A stretch of 43,244 nucleotides of DNA from Lawsonibacter sp. (GTDB taxonomy: Bacteria; Bacillota; Clostridia; Oscillospirales; Oscillospiraceae), in the NCBI GenBank assembly GCA_022795855.1, contig JAAWHL010000013.1:1-43244 (forward strand), given 5' to 3'. Within the stretch, counting starts at the first letter, position 1. Every line of letters starts with the position of its first letter. The position numbers and the translations under genes are program-made. The notes beneath the pieces were generated by a model, which had not been told where the DNA came from, did not search any database, and was given only the letters and a program-made list of their open reading frames with translations. Shown piece by piece: positions 7,836 through 15,599 of the stretch.

Positions 7836-9563
7836 ATGAGAAACCCAGCTTCCCGGCTGGCCCGCGCCATTCTGGTCCTGATGATGGTGCTGGCCATGGC
7901 CGTCACCGCCTTTGCCGCCGGCGACCCCACGGAGGAGTCGGGCACCCGGATGATTGAGTGCCCCGACTGCGGGGCCGTTGGGGTGGTCCTGTCCGACGAC
8001 CTGGAGGCCGTCCCCTGCGGCACCTGCGGGGGCGGCGGCTACATCCCCTCCCCCAGCCGCTTCTACAACACCGCCCTGGCCCTGCTGCCCCCCGTCATCG
8101 CCATCGCCCTGGCCCTGATTACCAAGGAGGTCTACTCCTCCCTGTTCATCGGCATTCTGGTGGGCGGCCTGCTCTACTCCAACTTCTCCTTTGAGGGGAC
8201 CGTGCTCCACGCCTTCAGCGACGGAATCGTGGCCTCCCTCTCCGACAGCTACAATGTGGGCATCCTGATTTTCCTGGTCATCCTGGGCACCATGGTGTGC
8301 CTGATGAACAAGGCGGGCGGCTCCGCCGCCTTCGGCCGCTGGGCCAAGCAGAACATCAAGTCCCGGGCCGGGGCCCAGCTGGCCACCATCCTGCTGGGCT
8401 GCCTCATCTTCATTGACGACTACTTCAACTGCCTCACCGTGGGCAGCGTCATGCGGCCCATCACCGACAAGCACAGGGTCTCCCGGGCCAAGCTGGCCTA
8501 TCTGATTGACGCCACCGCCGCCCCCATCTGCATCATCGCCCCCATCTCCTCCTGGGCCGCCGCCGTAGCCGGCTTTGCCGAGGAGGGCCAGGGCCTGACC
8601 CTGTTCATCCGGGCCATCCCCTACAACTTCTACGCCCTGCTGACCATCCTCATGATGGTGGGCATGGTGCTGCTGAACGTGGAATTCGGTTCCATGCAGA
8701 AGTATGAGCGCAACGCCGTGGAAAAGGGCGACCTGTTCTCCGGCTCCAACCCCTACGCCATGCTGGACAGCGACGCCGACGATGCCAAGGGCACCGTCCT
8801 GGACCTGGTGCTGCCCATCGCGGTGCTAGTGGTGTGCTGCGTCGTCGGCATGATTTACTCCGGCGGCTTCTTCTCCGGCGCTGATTTCATCACCGCCTTC
8901 TCCGACTCCGACGCCTCCGTGGGCCTGATGCTGGGTTCCGCCTTCGGCCTGCTGTTCGCCCTGGTTTACTACTCTGTCCGCAGGTCCATGAGCTTCCGTG
9001 AGATGATGGGCTGCATCCCCGAGGGCTTCAAGGCCATGGTCCCCGCCATCCTGATTCTCACCTTCGCCTGGTCCCTGAAGGGCATGACCGACTCCCTGGG
9101 CGCCAAGTACTTCGTCCGCGACTTTGTCCGCTCCGCCTCCGGGCTCCAGATTTTCCTGCCCGTTATCGTCTTCGCGGTGGGCTGCCTGCTGGCCTTTGCC
9201 ACCGGCACCAGCTGGGGCACCTTCGGCATCCTGATCCCCATCGTGCAGAACGTGTTCTCCATGGACAACCCCCTGGCCATCATCTGCATCTCCGCCTGCA
9301 TGGCCGGCGCGGTGTGCGGCGACCACTGCTCCCCCATCTCCGACACCACCATCATGGCCTCCGCCGGCGCACAGTGCGACCACGTCAACCACGTGTCCAC
9401 CCAGCTGCCCTACGCCGTCTCCTGCGCGGTGGTCTCCGGCCTCTCTTACCTGATCGCCGGCATTCTGGTAACGGCGGGCGCCCCCGGCATTCTCTCCCTG
9501 CCTATCGCCATTGCACTGATGCTGGGCTTCCTGTTCGTTCTGAAGCAGCGCCAGAGAGCCTGA
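7836..9563 (+). CDS. NhaC-family carrier, probable lysine transporter
   Basis: This 575-residue membrane protein belongs to the NhaC Na+/H+ antiporter superfamily. About a dozen spans are visible, with the family motifs 'LIFIDDYFNCLTVGSVMRPITD' in short form IDDYFN near residue 193 and 'FATGTSWGTFG' and 'CGDHCSPISDTT' near the C-terminus. Because the gene sits behind a lysine riboswitch, it is probably the lysine carrier type predicted for L-box-controlled NhaC genes. Terminator control by lysine suits uptake better than export. Unusually, the protein begins with a signal-like peptide (residues 1-28, ending AFAA) and an extension with CPDC (42-45) and CGTC (61-64), a possible small zinc ribbon outside the membrane. 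RBS AAAGGAGA precedes the ATG. Confidence 0.88.
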   Translation: MRNPASRLARAILVLMMVLAMAVTAFAAGDPTEESGTRMIECPDCGAVGVVLSDDLEAVPCGTCGGGGYIPSPSRFYNTALALLPPVIAIALALITKEVYSSLFIGILVGGLLYSNFSFEGTVLHAFSDGIVASLSDSYNVGILIFLVILGTMVCLMNKAGGSAAFGRWAKQNIKSRAGAQLATILLGCLIFIDDYFNCLTVGSVMRPITDKHRVSRAKLAYLIDATAAPICIIAPISSWAAAVAGFAEEGQGLTLFIRAIPYNFYALLTILMMVGMVLLNVEFGSMQKYERNAVEKGDLFSGSNPYAMLDSDADDAKGTVLDLVLPIAVLVVCCVVGMIYSGGFFSGADFITAFSDSDASVGLMLGSAFGLLFALVYYSVRRSMSFREMMGCIPEGFKAMVPAILILTFAWSLKGMTDSLGAKYFVRDFVRSASGLQIFLPVIVFAVGCLLAFATGTSWGTFGILIPIVQNVFSMDNPLAIICISACMAGAVCGDHCSPISDTTIMASAGAQCDHVNHVSTQLPYAVSCAVVSGLSYLIAGILVTAGAPGILSLPIAIALMLGFLFVLKQRQRA

Positions 9564-9593
9564 AAACCCGGATTCACAACCTCCGGCAAGCCG

Positions 9594-9628
9594 CGGGCGG
9601 CCGTCCTTTTGGGACGGCCGCCCGTTTT
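9594..9628 (+). terminator. Intrinsic terminator after the NhaC-family gene
   Basis: A 13-bp perfect stem (9594-9606 with 9612-9624), a 5-base loop and a TTTT tail lie 31 bases after the stop codon. Confidence 0.92.
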
Positions 9629-9631
9629 CCG

Positions 9632-9659
9632 CACCTTTTCCCCGCCGGCGCATAGGCTG
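9632..9659 (+). promoter_or_regulatory. Candidate sigma-K promoter of dpaAB
   Basis: CACC at 9632-9635 and CATAGGCTG at 9651-9659 resemble the sigma-K -35 and -10 elements, with a suitable 16-base gap after AC. It lies directly after a terminator and about 30 bases before dpaA, whose Bacillus counterpart is transcribed by sigma-K. Confidence 0.5.
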
Positions 9660-9687
9660 GAGCAGAAACGAATGGAGGCCTAACGCC

Positions 9688-10563
9688 ATGAAATATGAAT
9701 TGAACTTCTGGGTCCTGGGCGGCGATCTGCGCCAGGCCCATCTGGCCCGCCTGCTGGCCGAGGACGGGCACCGGGTCCACACCTTCGCCCTGGACCCGTC
9801 GGTGGTCCCCGGCGCTCAGCTGTCCCCGGAGGCCGTGCTGGACGGCCTGAGCCAGGCGGACGCGGCGGTGCTGCCCCTGCCTGCGGCGGGCGCCGGGGGG
9901 CTGCTGAACGCCCCCCTCTTTGCCGGGGAGGTCCCCATGACCGCCGTGCTGGACTGCCTCTCCCCGGGGCAGCTGGTGTTCGGCGGCCGGGTGGACCCGG
10001 TCACCGACGCGCTGGCCCGGGAGCGGGGGGTGGTCATCCAGGACTATTTCGCCCGGGAGGAGCTGGCCATTGCCAACAGCGTCCCCACCGCCGAGGGGTG
10101 CATCCAGCTGGCCATGGAGCAGCTGCCCATCACCATCCAGGACGCCCGGGTGCTGATTATCGGCTACGGCCGGGTGGGCCGGGCGGCGGCCCAGCGCTTC
10201 GGCGCTCTGGGGGCCAGGGTCACCGTGGCCGCGCGGCGGTACGAGCAGCTGGCCTGGGCCAGGGCCTCCGGCTTCGGCACCGAGCACACCGGGCAGCTGG
10301 CCGGGTGGCTGTGCGGCTACGACCTGGTGGTGAACACCGTCCCCGCCCAGATGCTGGGGGAGGCGGAGCTGGCCGACCTGCATCCGGACTGCCTGGTCAT
10401 CGACCTGGCCTCCAAGCCGGGAGGCGTGGATTTCCAGGCGGCCAAGCGGCTGGGCCGCAGCGTGATCTGGGCCCTGTCCCTGCCCGGCAAGGCGGCCCCG
10501 GTGACCGCCGGAGTGGCCGTCAAGCTGACCATTTATCATATGCTCCACGAGCAGGGACTCTGA
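9688..10563 (+). CDS. dpaA: Dipicolinate synthase subunit A
   Basis: This 291-residue mother-cell enzyme subunit (SpoVFA in Bacillus) oxidises dihydrodipicolinate or its hydrate to dipicolinic acid, the calcium chelator of the spore core. An N-terminal half opening 'WVLGGDLRQAHLARLLAEDGH' is followed by a second Rossmann domain with GYGRVG at 159-164, the NAD(P) site. 'DLASKPGGVDF' and a 'VTAGVAVKLTIYHML' C-terminus are typical. GGAGG lies ten bases before the ATG. dpaB follows after 16 bases, forming the usual two-gene operon. Its presence is the clearest sign that this organism makes endospores. Confidence 0.96.
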   Translation: MKYELNFWVLGGDLRQAHLARLLAEDGHRVHTFALDPSVVPGAQLSPEAVLDGLSQADAAVLPLPAAGAGGLLNAPLFAGEVPMTAVLDCLSPGQLVFGGRVDPVTDALARERGVVIQDYFAREELAIANSVPTAEGCIQLAMEQLPITIQDARVLIIGYGRVGRAAAQRFGALGARVTVAARRYEQLAWARASGFGTEHTGQLAGWLCGYDLVVNTVPAQMLGEAELADLHPDCLVIDLASKPGGVDFQAAKRLGRSVIWALSLPGKAAPVTAGVAVKLTIYHMLHEQGL

Positions 10564-10579
10564 CAACAGGGAGGTTTTT

Positions 10580-11164
10580 ATGGAAAACAAGACCATCGGC
10601 TTTGCCGTATGCGGGTCCTTCTGCACCCACGCCAAGGCCCTGGAGGCCCTGGAGGCCATCCGGGCCCGCTATGCCCACATTATCCCCATCGTCTCCGAGA
10701 CAGTGGCCGAAAACGACACCCGCTTCGGCAACGCCCACGACCTGATGAGGGAGATGGCCCGCATCTGCGACCACCGGGTCATCTCCACCCTGAAGGAGGC
10801 CGAGCCCATCGGCCCCCAGGGCCTTCTGGACCTGCTGATTATCGCCCCCTGCACGGGCAATACCCTGGGCAAGCTGGCCGGGGGCATCGCCGACACCGCC
10901 GTCACCCTGGCGGCCAAGGCCCATCTGCGCAACGGACGGCCCATCCTGCTGGCCCCCTCCACCAACGACGGGCTGGGCGCCTCCGCCCGGAATCTGGGGG
11001 CCCTGATGGCCCGGAAATACATCTACCTGGTTCCCTTCCGGCAGGACGACCCTGCGGGCAAGCCCGCCTCCCTGGTGGCCGACTTCGGCCTGGTGGCCCC
11101 GGCCGCCCAGGCGGCCCTGGAGGGGCGGCAGCTCCAGCCGGTGCTGCTGGGGCCCAAGGAGTGA
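10580..11164 (+). CDS. dpaB: Dipicolinate synthase subunit B (flavoprotein family)
   Basis: This 194-residue protein is the flavoprotein-like partner (SpoVFB) of DpaA. The N-terminus 'IGFAVCGSFCTHAKALEAL' and the segments 'DLLIIAPCTGNTLGKLAGGIADT' and 'LLAPSTNDGLGASARNLG' are the marks of the family, which shares the fold of phosphopantothenoylcysteine decarboxylase. GGGAGG stands five or six bases before the ATG. The gene ends seven bases before a GC-rich hairpin. The two subunits act together during late sporulation. Confidence 0.96.
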   Translation: MENKTIGFAVCGSFCTHAKALEALEAIRARYAHIIPIVSETVAENDTRFGNAHDLMREMARICDHRVISTLKEAEPIGPQGLLDLLIIAPCTGNTLGKLAGGIADTAVTLAAKAHLRNGRPILLAPSTNDGLGASARNLGALMARKYIYLVPFRQDDPAGKPASLVADFGLVAPAAQAALEGRQLQPVLLGPKE

Positions 11165-11169
11165 GCGGA

Positions 11170-11201
11170 GGCGGCGGCCCGGAACGGGCCGCCGCCCCTT
11201 T
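11170..11201 (+). terminator. Intrinsic terminator after dpaB
   Basis: A perfect 12-bp GC-only stem (11170-11181 with 11185-11196) has a GAA loop. The tail CCTTTA is short, so termination may be partial. Its end touches the next promoter's -35 element. Confidence 0.7.
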
Positions 11202-11228
11202 ACAAATCCCCTCCCCTTAGTATATAAT
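11199..11228 (+). promoter_or_regulatory. Sigma-A promoter of the rimI-tsaD operon
   Basis: TTTACA (11199-11204) and a perfect TATAAT (11223-11228) are 18 bases apart, 33 bases before rimI. Confidence 0.75.
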
Positions 11229-11260
11229 GGCATTACCCAAGGAGACAGGAGGGCCGCCCT

Positions 11261-11749
11261 ATGGAATACGTCATCGTCCCCATGGACCGCAGCCATCTGA
11301 GCCAGATTGCCGCCCTGGAGCAGGCCTGCTTCTCCCAGCCCTGGAGCGAGGCCGCCCTGGAGGAGGAGCTGTACAACCCCCAGGCCAGCTTTATCGTGGC
11401 CGAGGACGGGGAGGGCGGCGTGCTGGGCTACGCGGGCCTTCAGGTGGTTCTGGACGAGGGGTACATCTGCAATGTGGCCGTGGAGCCCGCCGCCCGCCGC
11501 CACGGGGTGGCGGGGGAGCTGCTGGAGGTCTTCTGCCGCTTCGGACAGGCCCATCTGGCTTTCCTCACCCTGGAGGTGCGGGCCTCCAACGCCCCGGCCA
11601 TCGCCCTGTACCGCAAATACGGCTTTCGGGAGGCGGGACGGCGGAAAAACTTTTACACTCAGCCCCGGGAGGACGGGATTATTATGACACGGGAGTTTGC
11701 ACATGGAGCTGAAGGAACTGACCCGGGCTCAGCTGAAGAGCCTGTATGA
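11261..11749 (+). CDS. rimI: Ribosomal-protein-alanine acetyltransferase RimI
   Basis: This 162-residue GNAT enzyme transfers acetyl from acetyl-CoA to a protein N-terminus, classically that of ribosomal protein S18. The core is complete: 'EQACFSQPWSEAALEEEL', 'GYICNVAVEPAARRHGVAGELL' with the acetyl-CoA loop RRHGVA, and 'LEVRASNAPAIALYRKYGF'. The ATG follows a GGAGGG site. The last 16 residues extend beyond the usual length because the reading frame overlaps the next gene by 47 bases. Its operon with tsaD is a widespread arrangement. Confidence 0.92.
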   Translation: MEYVIVPMDRSHLSQIAALEQACFSQPWSEAALEEELYNPQASFIVAEDGEGGVLGYAGLQVVLDEGYICNVAVEPAARRHGVAGELLEVFCRFGQAHLAFLTLEVRASNAPAIALYRKYGFREAGRRKNFYTQPREDGIIMTREFAHGAEGTDPGSAEEPV

Positions 11750-12326
11750 GACGGAGATGAAGCGGGCCTTCCCGCCCCAGGAGCTGAAGCCCCTGGAGTC
11801 CATGGAGCGGATGCGCGCCCAGGGCCGCTACCAGCCCCTGGGCCTGTGGGAGGGGGAGGCGCTGCTGAGCTACGCCCTGATGTGGCTGGATCCGGAGCGC
11901 CCCTTCGTCCTGCTGGACTATCTGGGCACCGCGGAGGGAAAGCGGAACCGGGGATTGGGCGGCCGGACGCTGGAGCTGCTGGCGGAGCGCTACGCCGGCT
12001 GCCGGGGCATCTTCGGCGAGGCGGAGGCCCCGGAAAACGGTCCGCCCGAGGGCGAGCCCCTGCGCCGGCGGAGGCTGGCCTTCTACCAGCGCAGCGGTTT
12101 CCGCTATGCCGGCTACGACTGCGCCCTGTTCGGCGTCCACTACCGCACCCTGATTCGGGGCCGGGAGGACGTGACCGCCGCCGAGCTGACGGAGGCCCAC
12201 CGGCGCATCTATCAGGCCCACATGCCCCCCAATATCTATGACCGCTTCATCCAGATTCCCCTCGCCCCCGGAGAGGCGGTGCGCGCCGCCTCCCGGTGGG
12301 AGGAGCCGGAGGAGTGCCCGGAATGA
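11703..12326 (+). CDS. GNAT-family N-acetyltransferase of unknown substrate
   Basis: This 207-residue protein is a second acetyltransferase lying between rimI and tsaD. The start is the ATG at 11703, eight bases after GGGAG and inside the end of rimI; a TTG two codons earlier is less likely. The GNAT core is seen in 'VLLDYLGTAEGKRNRGLGGRTLELL', where KRNRGLGG is the cofactor loop, and in 'RRRLAFYQRSGFRYAGY'. Its stop overlaps the tsaD start as ATGA, so the three genes are translationally coupled. The substrate is not known. Confidence 0.8.
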   Translation: MELKELTRAQLKSLYETEMKRAFPPQELKPLESMERMRAQGRYQPLGLWEGEALLSYALMWLDPERPFVLLDYLGTAEGKRNRGLGGRTLELLAERYAGCRGIFGEAEAPENGPPEGEPLRRRRLAFYQRSGFRYAGYDCALFGVHYRTLIRGREDVTAAELTEAHRRIYQAHMPPNIYDRFIQIPLAPGEAVRAASRWEEPEECPE

Positions 12327-13333
12327 ACATTTTAGCCATTGAATCCTCCTGCGACGAGACCGCCGCCGCCGTGGTGCGGGACGGCCGGCAGGTGCTGTCC
12401 TCCTGTGTGGCCTCTCAGATTGAGATGCACACCGTCTACGGCGGCGTGGTGCCCGAGATTGCCTCCCGCAGGCATGTGGAGGCAATCTGCGGCCTGTGCG
12501 GGCAGGCCCTGGAACTGGCGGGCCTGTCCAAGCGGGATCTGGACGCCGTGGCGGTCACCTATGCCCCCGGCCTGATCGGCGCGGTGCTGGTGGGGGTGAA
12601 TTTCGCAAAGGGGGCCGCGCTGGCCCTGGGCCTGCCCCTGATTCCGGTCCACCACGTCCGGGGGCACATCGCCGCCAATTACCTGACCTACCCCGATTTG
12701 GAGCCCCCCTTCGTCTGCCTGTGCGTGTCCGGCGGCACCACCGCCATTGTGGACGTGCGCTCCTACACCCGGATGGAGGTAATGGGCAGCACCCGGGACG
12801 ACGCGGCAGGGGAGTGCTTTGACAAGGTGGCCCGGGTGCTGGGCATCGGCTACCCCGGGGGCGCCCCCATGGACCGGCTGGCCGCCGGAGGGGACGGCGG
12901 CCGCTATGAGCTGCCCCGGGCCCACGTCCAGGGCGCGGAGCTGGACATGTCCTTCTCCGGCCTGAAAACCGCCGCCCTCAACCTGATTCACAACAGCCGC
13001 CAGAAGGGGGAGGAGCTGTCCCTGCCCGACTTTGCCGCCAGCTTCGGCCGGGCGGTGAGTGACAGCCTGGTGCCCCGGGCGGCGGAGGCCGCCCGGCAAA
13101 AAGGCTACGGCCGGCTGGCCGTGGCCGGCGGCGTGGCCGCCAACAGCCGCCTGCGCGCCGACCTCCAGGCCGCCTGCGCCCGGAGCGGGGACCGGCTGTT
13201 CCTGCCCGAGCTGCGCTGGTGCGGAGACAACGCCGCCATGATTGGCTGCCAGGGATTTTACGAGTACCAGGCCGGACATCTGGCCGGCCCGGACCTGAAC
13301 GCTTACGCCACCCGGGATATCGCCCTGGGATAA
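12323..13333 (+). CDS. tsaD: tRNA N6-threonylcarbamoyladenosine transferase subunit TsaD
   Basis: This 336-residue Kae1/TsaD protein moves the threonylcarbamoyl group to A37 of ANN-decoding tRNAs, working with TsaB and TsaE, which are not in this window. It shows the N-terminal 'ILAIESSCDETAAAVV', the metal motif H111-V-R-G-H115, the 'GGTTAIVDV' nucleotide loop, 'SFSGLKTA' and 'VAGGVAANSRLR'. The ATG overlaps the preceding stop (ATGA). Length and motifs are normal for the family. No terminator follows directly; the nearest is 250 bases on. Confidence 0.97.
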   Translation: MNILAIESSCDETAAAVVRDGRQVLSSCVASQIEMHTVYGGVVPEIASRRHVEAICGLCGQALELAGLSKRDLDAVAVTYAPGLIGAVLVGVNFAKGAALALGLPLIPVHHVRGHIAANYLTYPDLEPPFVCLCVSGGTTAIVDVRSYTRMEVMGSTRDDAAGECFDKVARVLGIGYPGGAPMDRLAAGGDGGRYELPRAHVQGAELDMSFSGLKTAALNLIHNSRQKGEELSLPDFAASFGRAVSDSLVPRAAEAARQKGYGRLAVAGGVAANSRLRADLQAACARSGDRLFLPELRWCGDNAAMIGCQGFYEYQAGHLAGPDLNAYATRDIALG

Positions 13334-13335
13334 AT

Positions 13336-13567
13336 TTAAGAGCGCCCTCCGGCTTGAGCGTCAATACGCAAAGCGCGCAGGAGCAGTTTGGAGATTACTT
13401 GTCCCGCTATGATGTGGCCGGATATTTGGGAATCGGCTCCGATGAGGCCGACATACTGCGTGAAATTTTCTTGGAAGCCGCCAAGGATTCCTGCGAAAAT
13501 TTGCCTTGCCTGGCGGCAAAATTCCCCGCCATTCGGCATGCTTCGAGATATTAAACAGGCGCTAAGA
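13336..13567 (-). repeat. Intergenic repeat element, copy in reverse orientation
   Basis: Read on the minus strand, 13567 to about 13525 begins GCGCCTGTTTAATATCTC and continues AGCATGCCGAATGGCGGGG, clearly related to the heads of the copies at 30458 and 37319. The remaining ~190 bases carry an open frame without stop on the minus strand (13539-13336), but no ribosome site or recognisable domain supports translation. It fills the DNA between tsaD and a terminator. The right-hand boundary is uncertain. Confidence 0.6.
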
Positions 13568-13582
13568 AACTTCCGGTTTATT

Positions 13583-13617
13583 GGGGGATTTCGCTTTTTT
13601 GAGTGAAATCCCCCTTT
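13583..13617 (+). terminator. Intrinsic terminator downstream of tsaD region
   Basis: GGGGGATTTC (13583-13592) pairs with GAAATCCCCC (13605-13614), followed by TTT. A T-rich loop separates the arms. It is the first terminator after tsaD. Confidence 0.75.
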
Positions 13618-13925
13618 GTCAAAGGATCCCGTTGATATTTGAGTTCCCTGCGCCGCCCTTCGCCCTGCGTCAGGCCGCGGATACTATTTGTACTTGGAAA
13701 AGGTAAAATGGTGATTATGTAACCCTGCATGTTGAGAGCGCCCAGGGAGAAAGCGGAGGTTTTCGGGCAAATGTTCCGCCTTTTCAGGAGAAGCTCCGGA
13801 AGTTTTCCCCCTCAGGTGTGGAAAAAAGTGTGGAAAGTGTGTAAAACTTTTTGTAATGGAACGGCCGGCTCCGGTTTTATGTAAAACGGCCGCCTTCCAA
13901 AAAATATCGCCCGCCACAATTTTGA
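13618..13925. other. Non-coding stretch with TGTGGAAA direct repeats
   Basis: About 300 bases hold no gene I can support. A noticeable cluster of three related 9-mers on the plus strand, TGTGGAAAA (13817), TGTGGAAAG (13829) and TGTGTAAAA (13838), lies about 80 bases before the next promoter. Each is one or more changes from a DnaA box. An imperfect hairpin around GTTTTATGTAAAAC (13873 region) follows. The stretch is AT-richer than its surroundings. Confidence 0.45.
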
Positions 13926-13954
13926 TTGTCATTTTCCACCAAAAGCGCTATAAT
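13926..13954 (+). promoter_or_regulatory. Strong sigma-A promoter of the kinase-like gene
   Basis: TTGTCA (13926-13931), a 17-base gap and a perfect TATAAT (13949-13954) stand 20 bases before the start codon. Confidence 0.85.
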
Positions 13955-13974
13955 ATAAAAAAGGAGGGATTTCC

Positions 13975-14607
13975 ATGAACAGATTTGTCATCTCCATCAG
14001 CCGGGAATTCGGCAGCGGCGGCCGCCTCATCGGCAAACAACTGGCCGCCCGGCTGGAGGTCCCGTGCTACGACCGCACCATCATCCAGAAAACCGCGGAA
14101 AAAAGCGGGCTCTCCCCCGACTTCATCGCCCGGGCGGAGGAGCGGGCCCGCAGCCGCTTCCATATGGGGTTCATCCCCGTGGGCATCGGCGCGCCCACCT
14201 TCACCCACCACAGCGTCCCGGTCAGCCATCAGGCCTTCTTCGCCCAGGCCGACGTGATTCGGGAGCTGGCCGACCAGGGCAGCTGCGTGGTAGTGGGACG
14301 GTGCAGCGATTACGTATTGGGCGACCGGCCCGAGTGCCTGAAAATCTTCATCCACGCCGCTATGGACAGCCGGGTGCGCCGGTGCGTGGAGGAGTACCAG
14401 CTCAAGCCCGAGGGGATAGAGGACCGCATCCGCCAGATGGACCGGGGCAGGGCCAACTACTACAGCTACTACACCGGCCACAGCTGGGGGGACATGCGCC
14501 GGTACGACCTGACGGTCAATTCCTCCGCCACCGGCGTGGATGGCGCGGTGGCCCTGATTGCCGATATGCTCCGCTACCGGCAGGAGCATTGGGGGCAAAA
14601 GGAGTAG
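13975..14607 (+). CDS. Cytidylate kinase-like family protein
   Basis: This 210-residue P-loop protein resembles the Cytidylate_kin2 family common in Firmicutes. The N-terminus 'VISISREFGSGGRLIGKQLAARL' is the modified P-loop, and 'GSCVVVGRCSDYVL' and 'RRCVEEYQLKPEGIEDRIRQMDRGRANYYSYYTG' are family hallmarks. A nucleotide or small-molecule kinase is expected, but the substrate has not been settled for this family; the canonical cmk is a different protein. AAGGAGG lies close to the ATG. The next gene follows after four bases. Confidence 0.9.
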   Translation: MNRFVISISREFGSGGRLIGKQLAARLEVPCYDRTIIQKTAEKSGLSPDFIARAEERARSRFHMGFIPVGIGAPTFTHHSVPVSHQAFFAQADVIRELADQGSCVVVGRCSDYVLGDRPECLKIFIHAAMDSRVRRCVEEYQLKPEGIEDRIRQMDRGRANYYSYYTGHSWGDMRRYDLTVNSSATGVDGAVALIADMLRYRQEHWGQKE

Positions 14608-14611
14608 CTGC

Positions 14612-15268
14612 ATGGAGCCGGCCATTTTGATCTCCGCTCCCGCGGGAAACTGGGACAACTACAGCAGCGCCGTCCGCCGGGCGGGCGGCGCCCCCCTGGG
14701 GGGCTACTGCCCTCCGGCGGACCTGTCCTGCGCGGGGCTGCTTCTGTGCGGCGGCGGGGACGCGGATCCCGCCCTGTACGGAGCGGAAAACCGGGGCTCC
14801 CAGCCGCCCGACCCCAGGCGGGACCGGGCGGAGCTGGCCCTGATTGACGCCTTTCTGTCCGCCGGCAAGCCCGTTCTGGGTATCTGCCGGGGCTTTCAGA
14901 TGCTGAACATCGCCCTGGGCGGCACCCTGATTCAGGACCTGCCTCCGGAGCTGGCCCCCTTCCACCACGGGGAGGAGGGGGATCGAATCCACCCCGTCCG
15001 CACCGCCCCCGGCCGGTTCCTGGGACGGCTGTACGGGCCGGTTCTGGCGGTCAACAGCTCCCACCACCAGGCTGCTGCCCGGCTGGGAGAGGGCCTGATT
15101 CCCTGCGCCTGGTCTGAGGGGGGCGTGGCCGAGGCGGCGGAGCATGTCAGCCTGCCTGTTCTGGGGGTACAGTTCCACCCGGAGCGCATGTCCTGGGACC
15201 GACGGCGGCCTGACGCCGCCGACGGCGCCCCTATCCTGCTGCATTTCCTGTCCCTGTGCGTAAAATAG
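14612..15268 (+). CDS. Class I glutamine amidotransferase-like hydrolase (peptidase C26)
   Basis: This 218-residue protein resembles gamma-glutamyl-gamma-aminobutyrate hydrolases such as PuuD. The triad is visible: Cys92 in 'LGICRGFQMLN', and His189 and Glu191 in 'QFHPE'. 'NSSHHQA' near 148-154 is typical of this group. The ATG at 14612 has AAGGAG seven bases upstream and begins just after the kinase-like gene stops, so the two are cotranscribed. An earlier in-frame start lies inside the previous gene. It probably cleaves a gamma-glutamyl amide bond; the true substrate is unknown. Confidence 0.88.
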   Translation: MEPAILISAPAGNWDNYSSAVRRAGGAPLGGYCPPADLSCAGLLLCGGGDADPALYGAENRGSQPPDPRRDRAELALIDAFLSAGKPVLGICRGFQMLNIALGGTLIQDLPPELAPFHHGEEGDRIHPVRTAPGRFLGRLYGPVLAVNSSHHQAAARLGEGLIPCAWSEGGVAEAAEHVSLPVLGVQFHPERMSWDRRRPDAADGAPILLHFLSLCVK

Positions 15269-15548
15269 GGGAGGCGCCATGGACCGCCCCCCTCTCCGGA
15301 GGCCGGCTATGGCGACGAAAATTTACCGGCGAAGCACATGCGGCTGAAGCAGACGCCCTTCGCGGAAAACGTAACGCATGGCATACCGGCGGTATGAAAG
15401 GATTGGGATCGGACGGCCTCAAAGCCCCTCCAACCAAACCCGCCGGGCCGCGTTCGTATACCGCCCCCAAAAGGACGCCCGGCAGCTCCCTCTGTGCGCG
15501 TCCCAATTTACATTGCCTCAGTCCCTGAATATTGTTTGCGGAAAAGGA
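15269..15548. other. Gene-free interval, nothing recognised
   Basis: Overlapping open frames exist on both strands, but none has a ribosome site, domain or biased codon use. I see no promoter, riboswitch core or repeat shared with the rest of the window. Confidence 0.5.
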
Positions 15549-15581
15549 AAATGCCAGGCGGATAAACTCCGCCTGGCATTT
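15549..15581 (-). terminator. Intrinsic terminator of the redox cassette
   Basis: A perfect 14-bp stem (15549-15562 with 15568-15581) with a 5-base loop reads, on the minus strand, into TTTCCTTTTCC. It lies 19 bases after the polyferredoxin stop. Confidence 0.85.
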
Positions 15582-15599
15582 GATTGAGAAATCATCTGA

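Noticed and set aside
13817-13846. Possible replication origin from DnaA-box-like 9-mers
   Set aside because: None is a perfect box, no AT-rich unwinding region or dnaA/dnaN gene is near, and the block is very short.
13684-13932. Minus-strand frame of 82 codons in the gap before the kinase-like gene
   Set aside because: It covers the TGTGGAAA repeats and the promoter region, has no ribosome site and shows no recognisable sequence.
15231-15528. Overlapping frames of about 90 codons on both strands
   Set aside because: Neither has a ribosome site or coding bias, and they overlap each other and the end of the amidotransferase gene.
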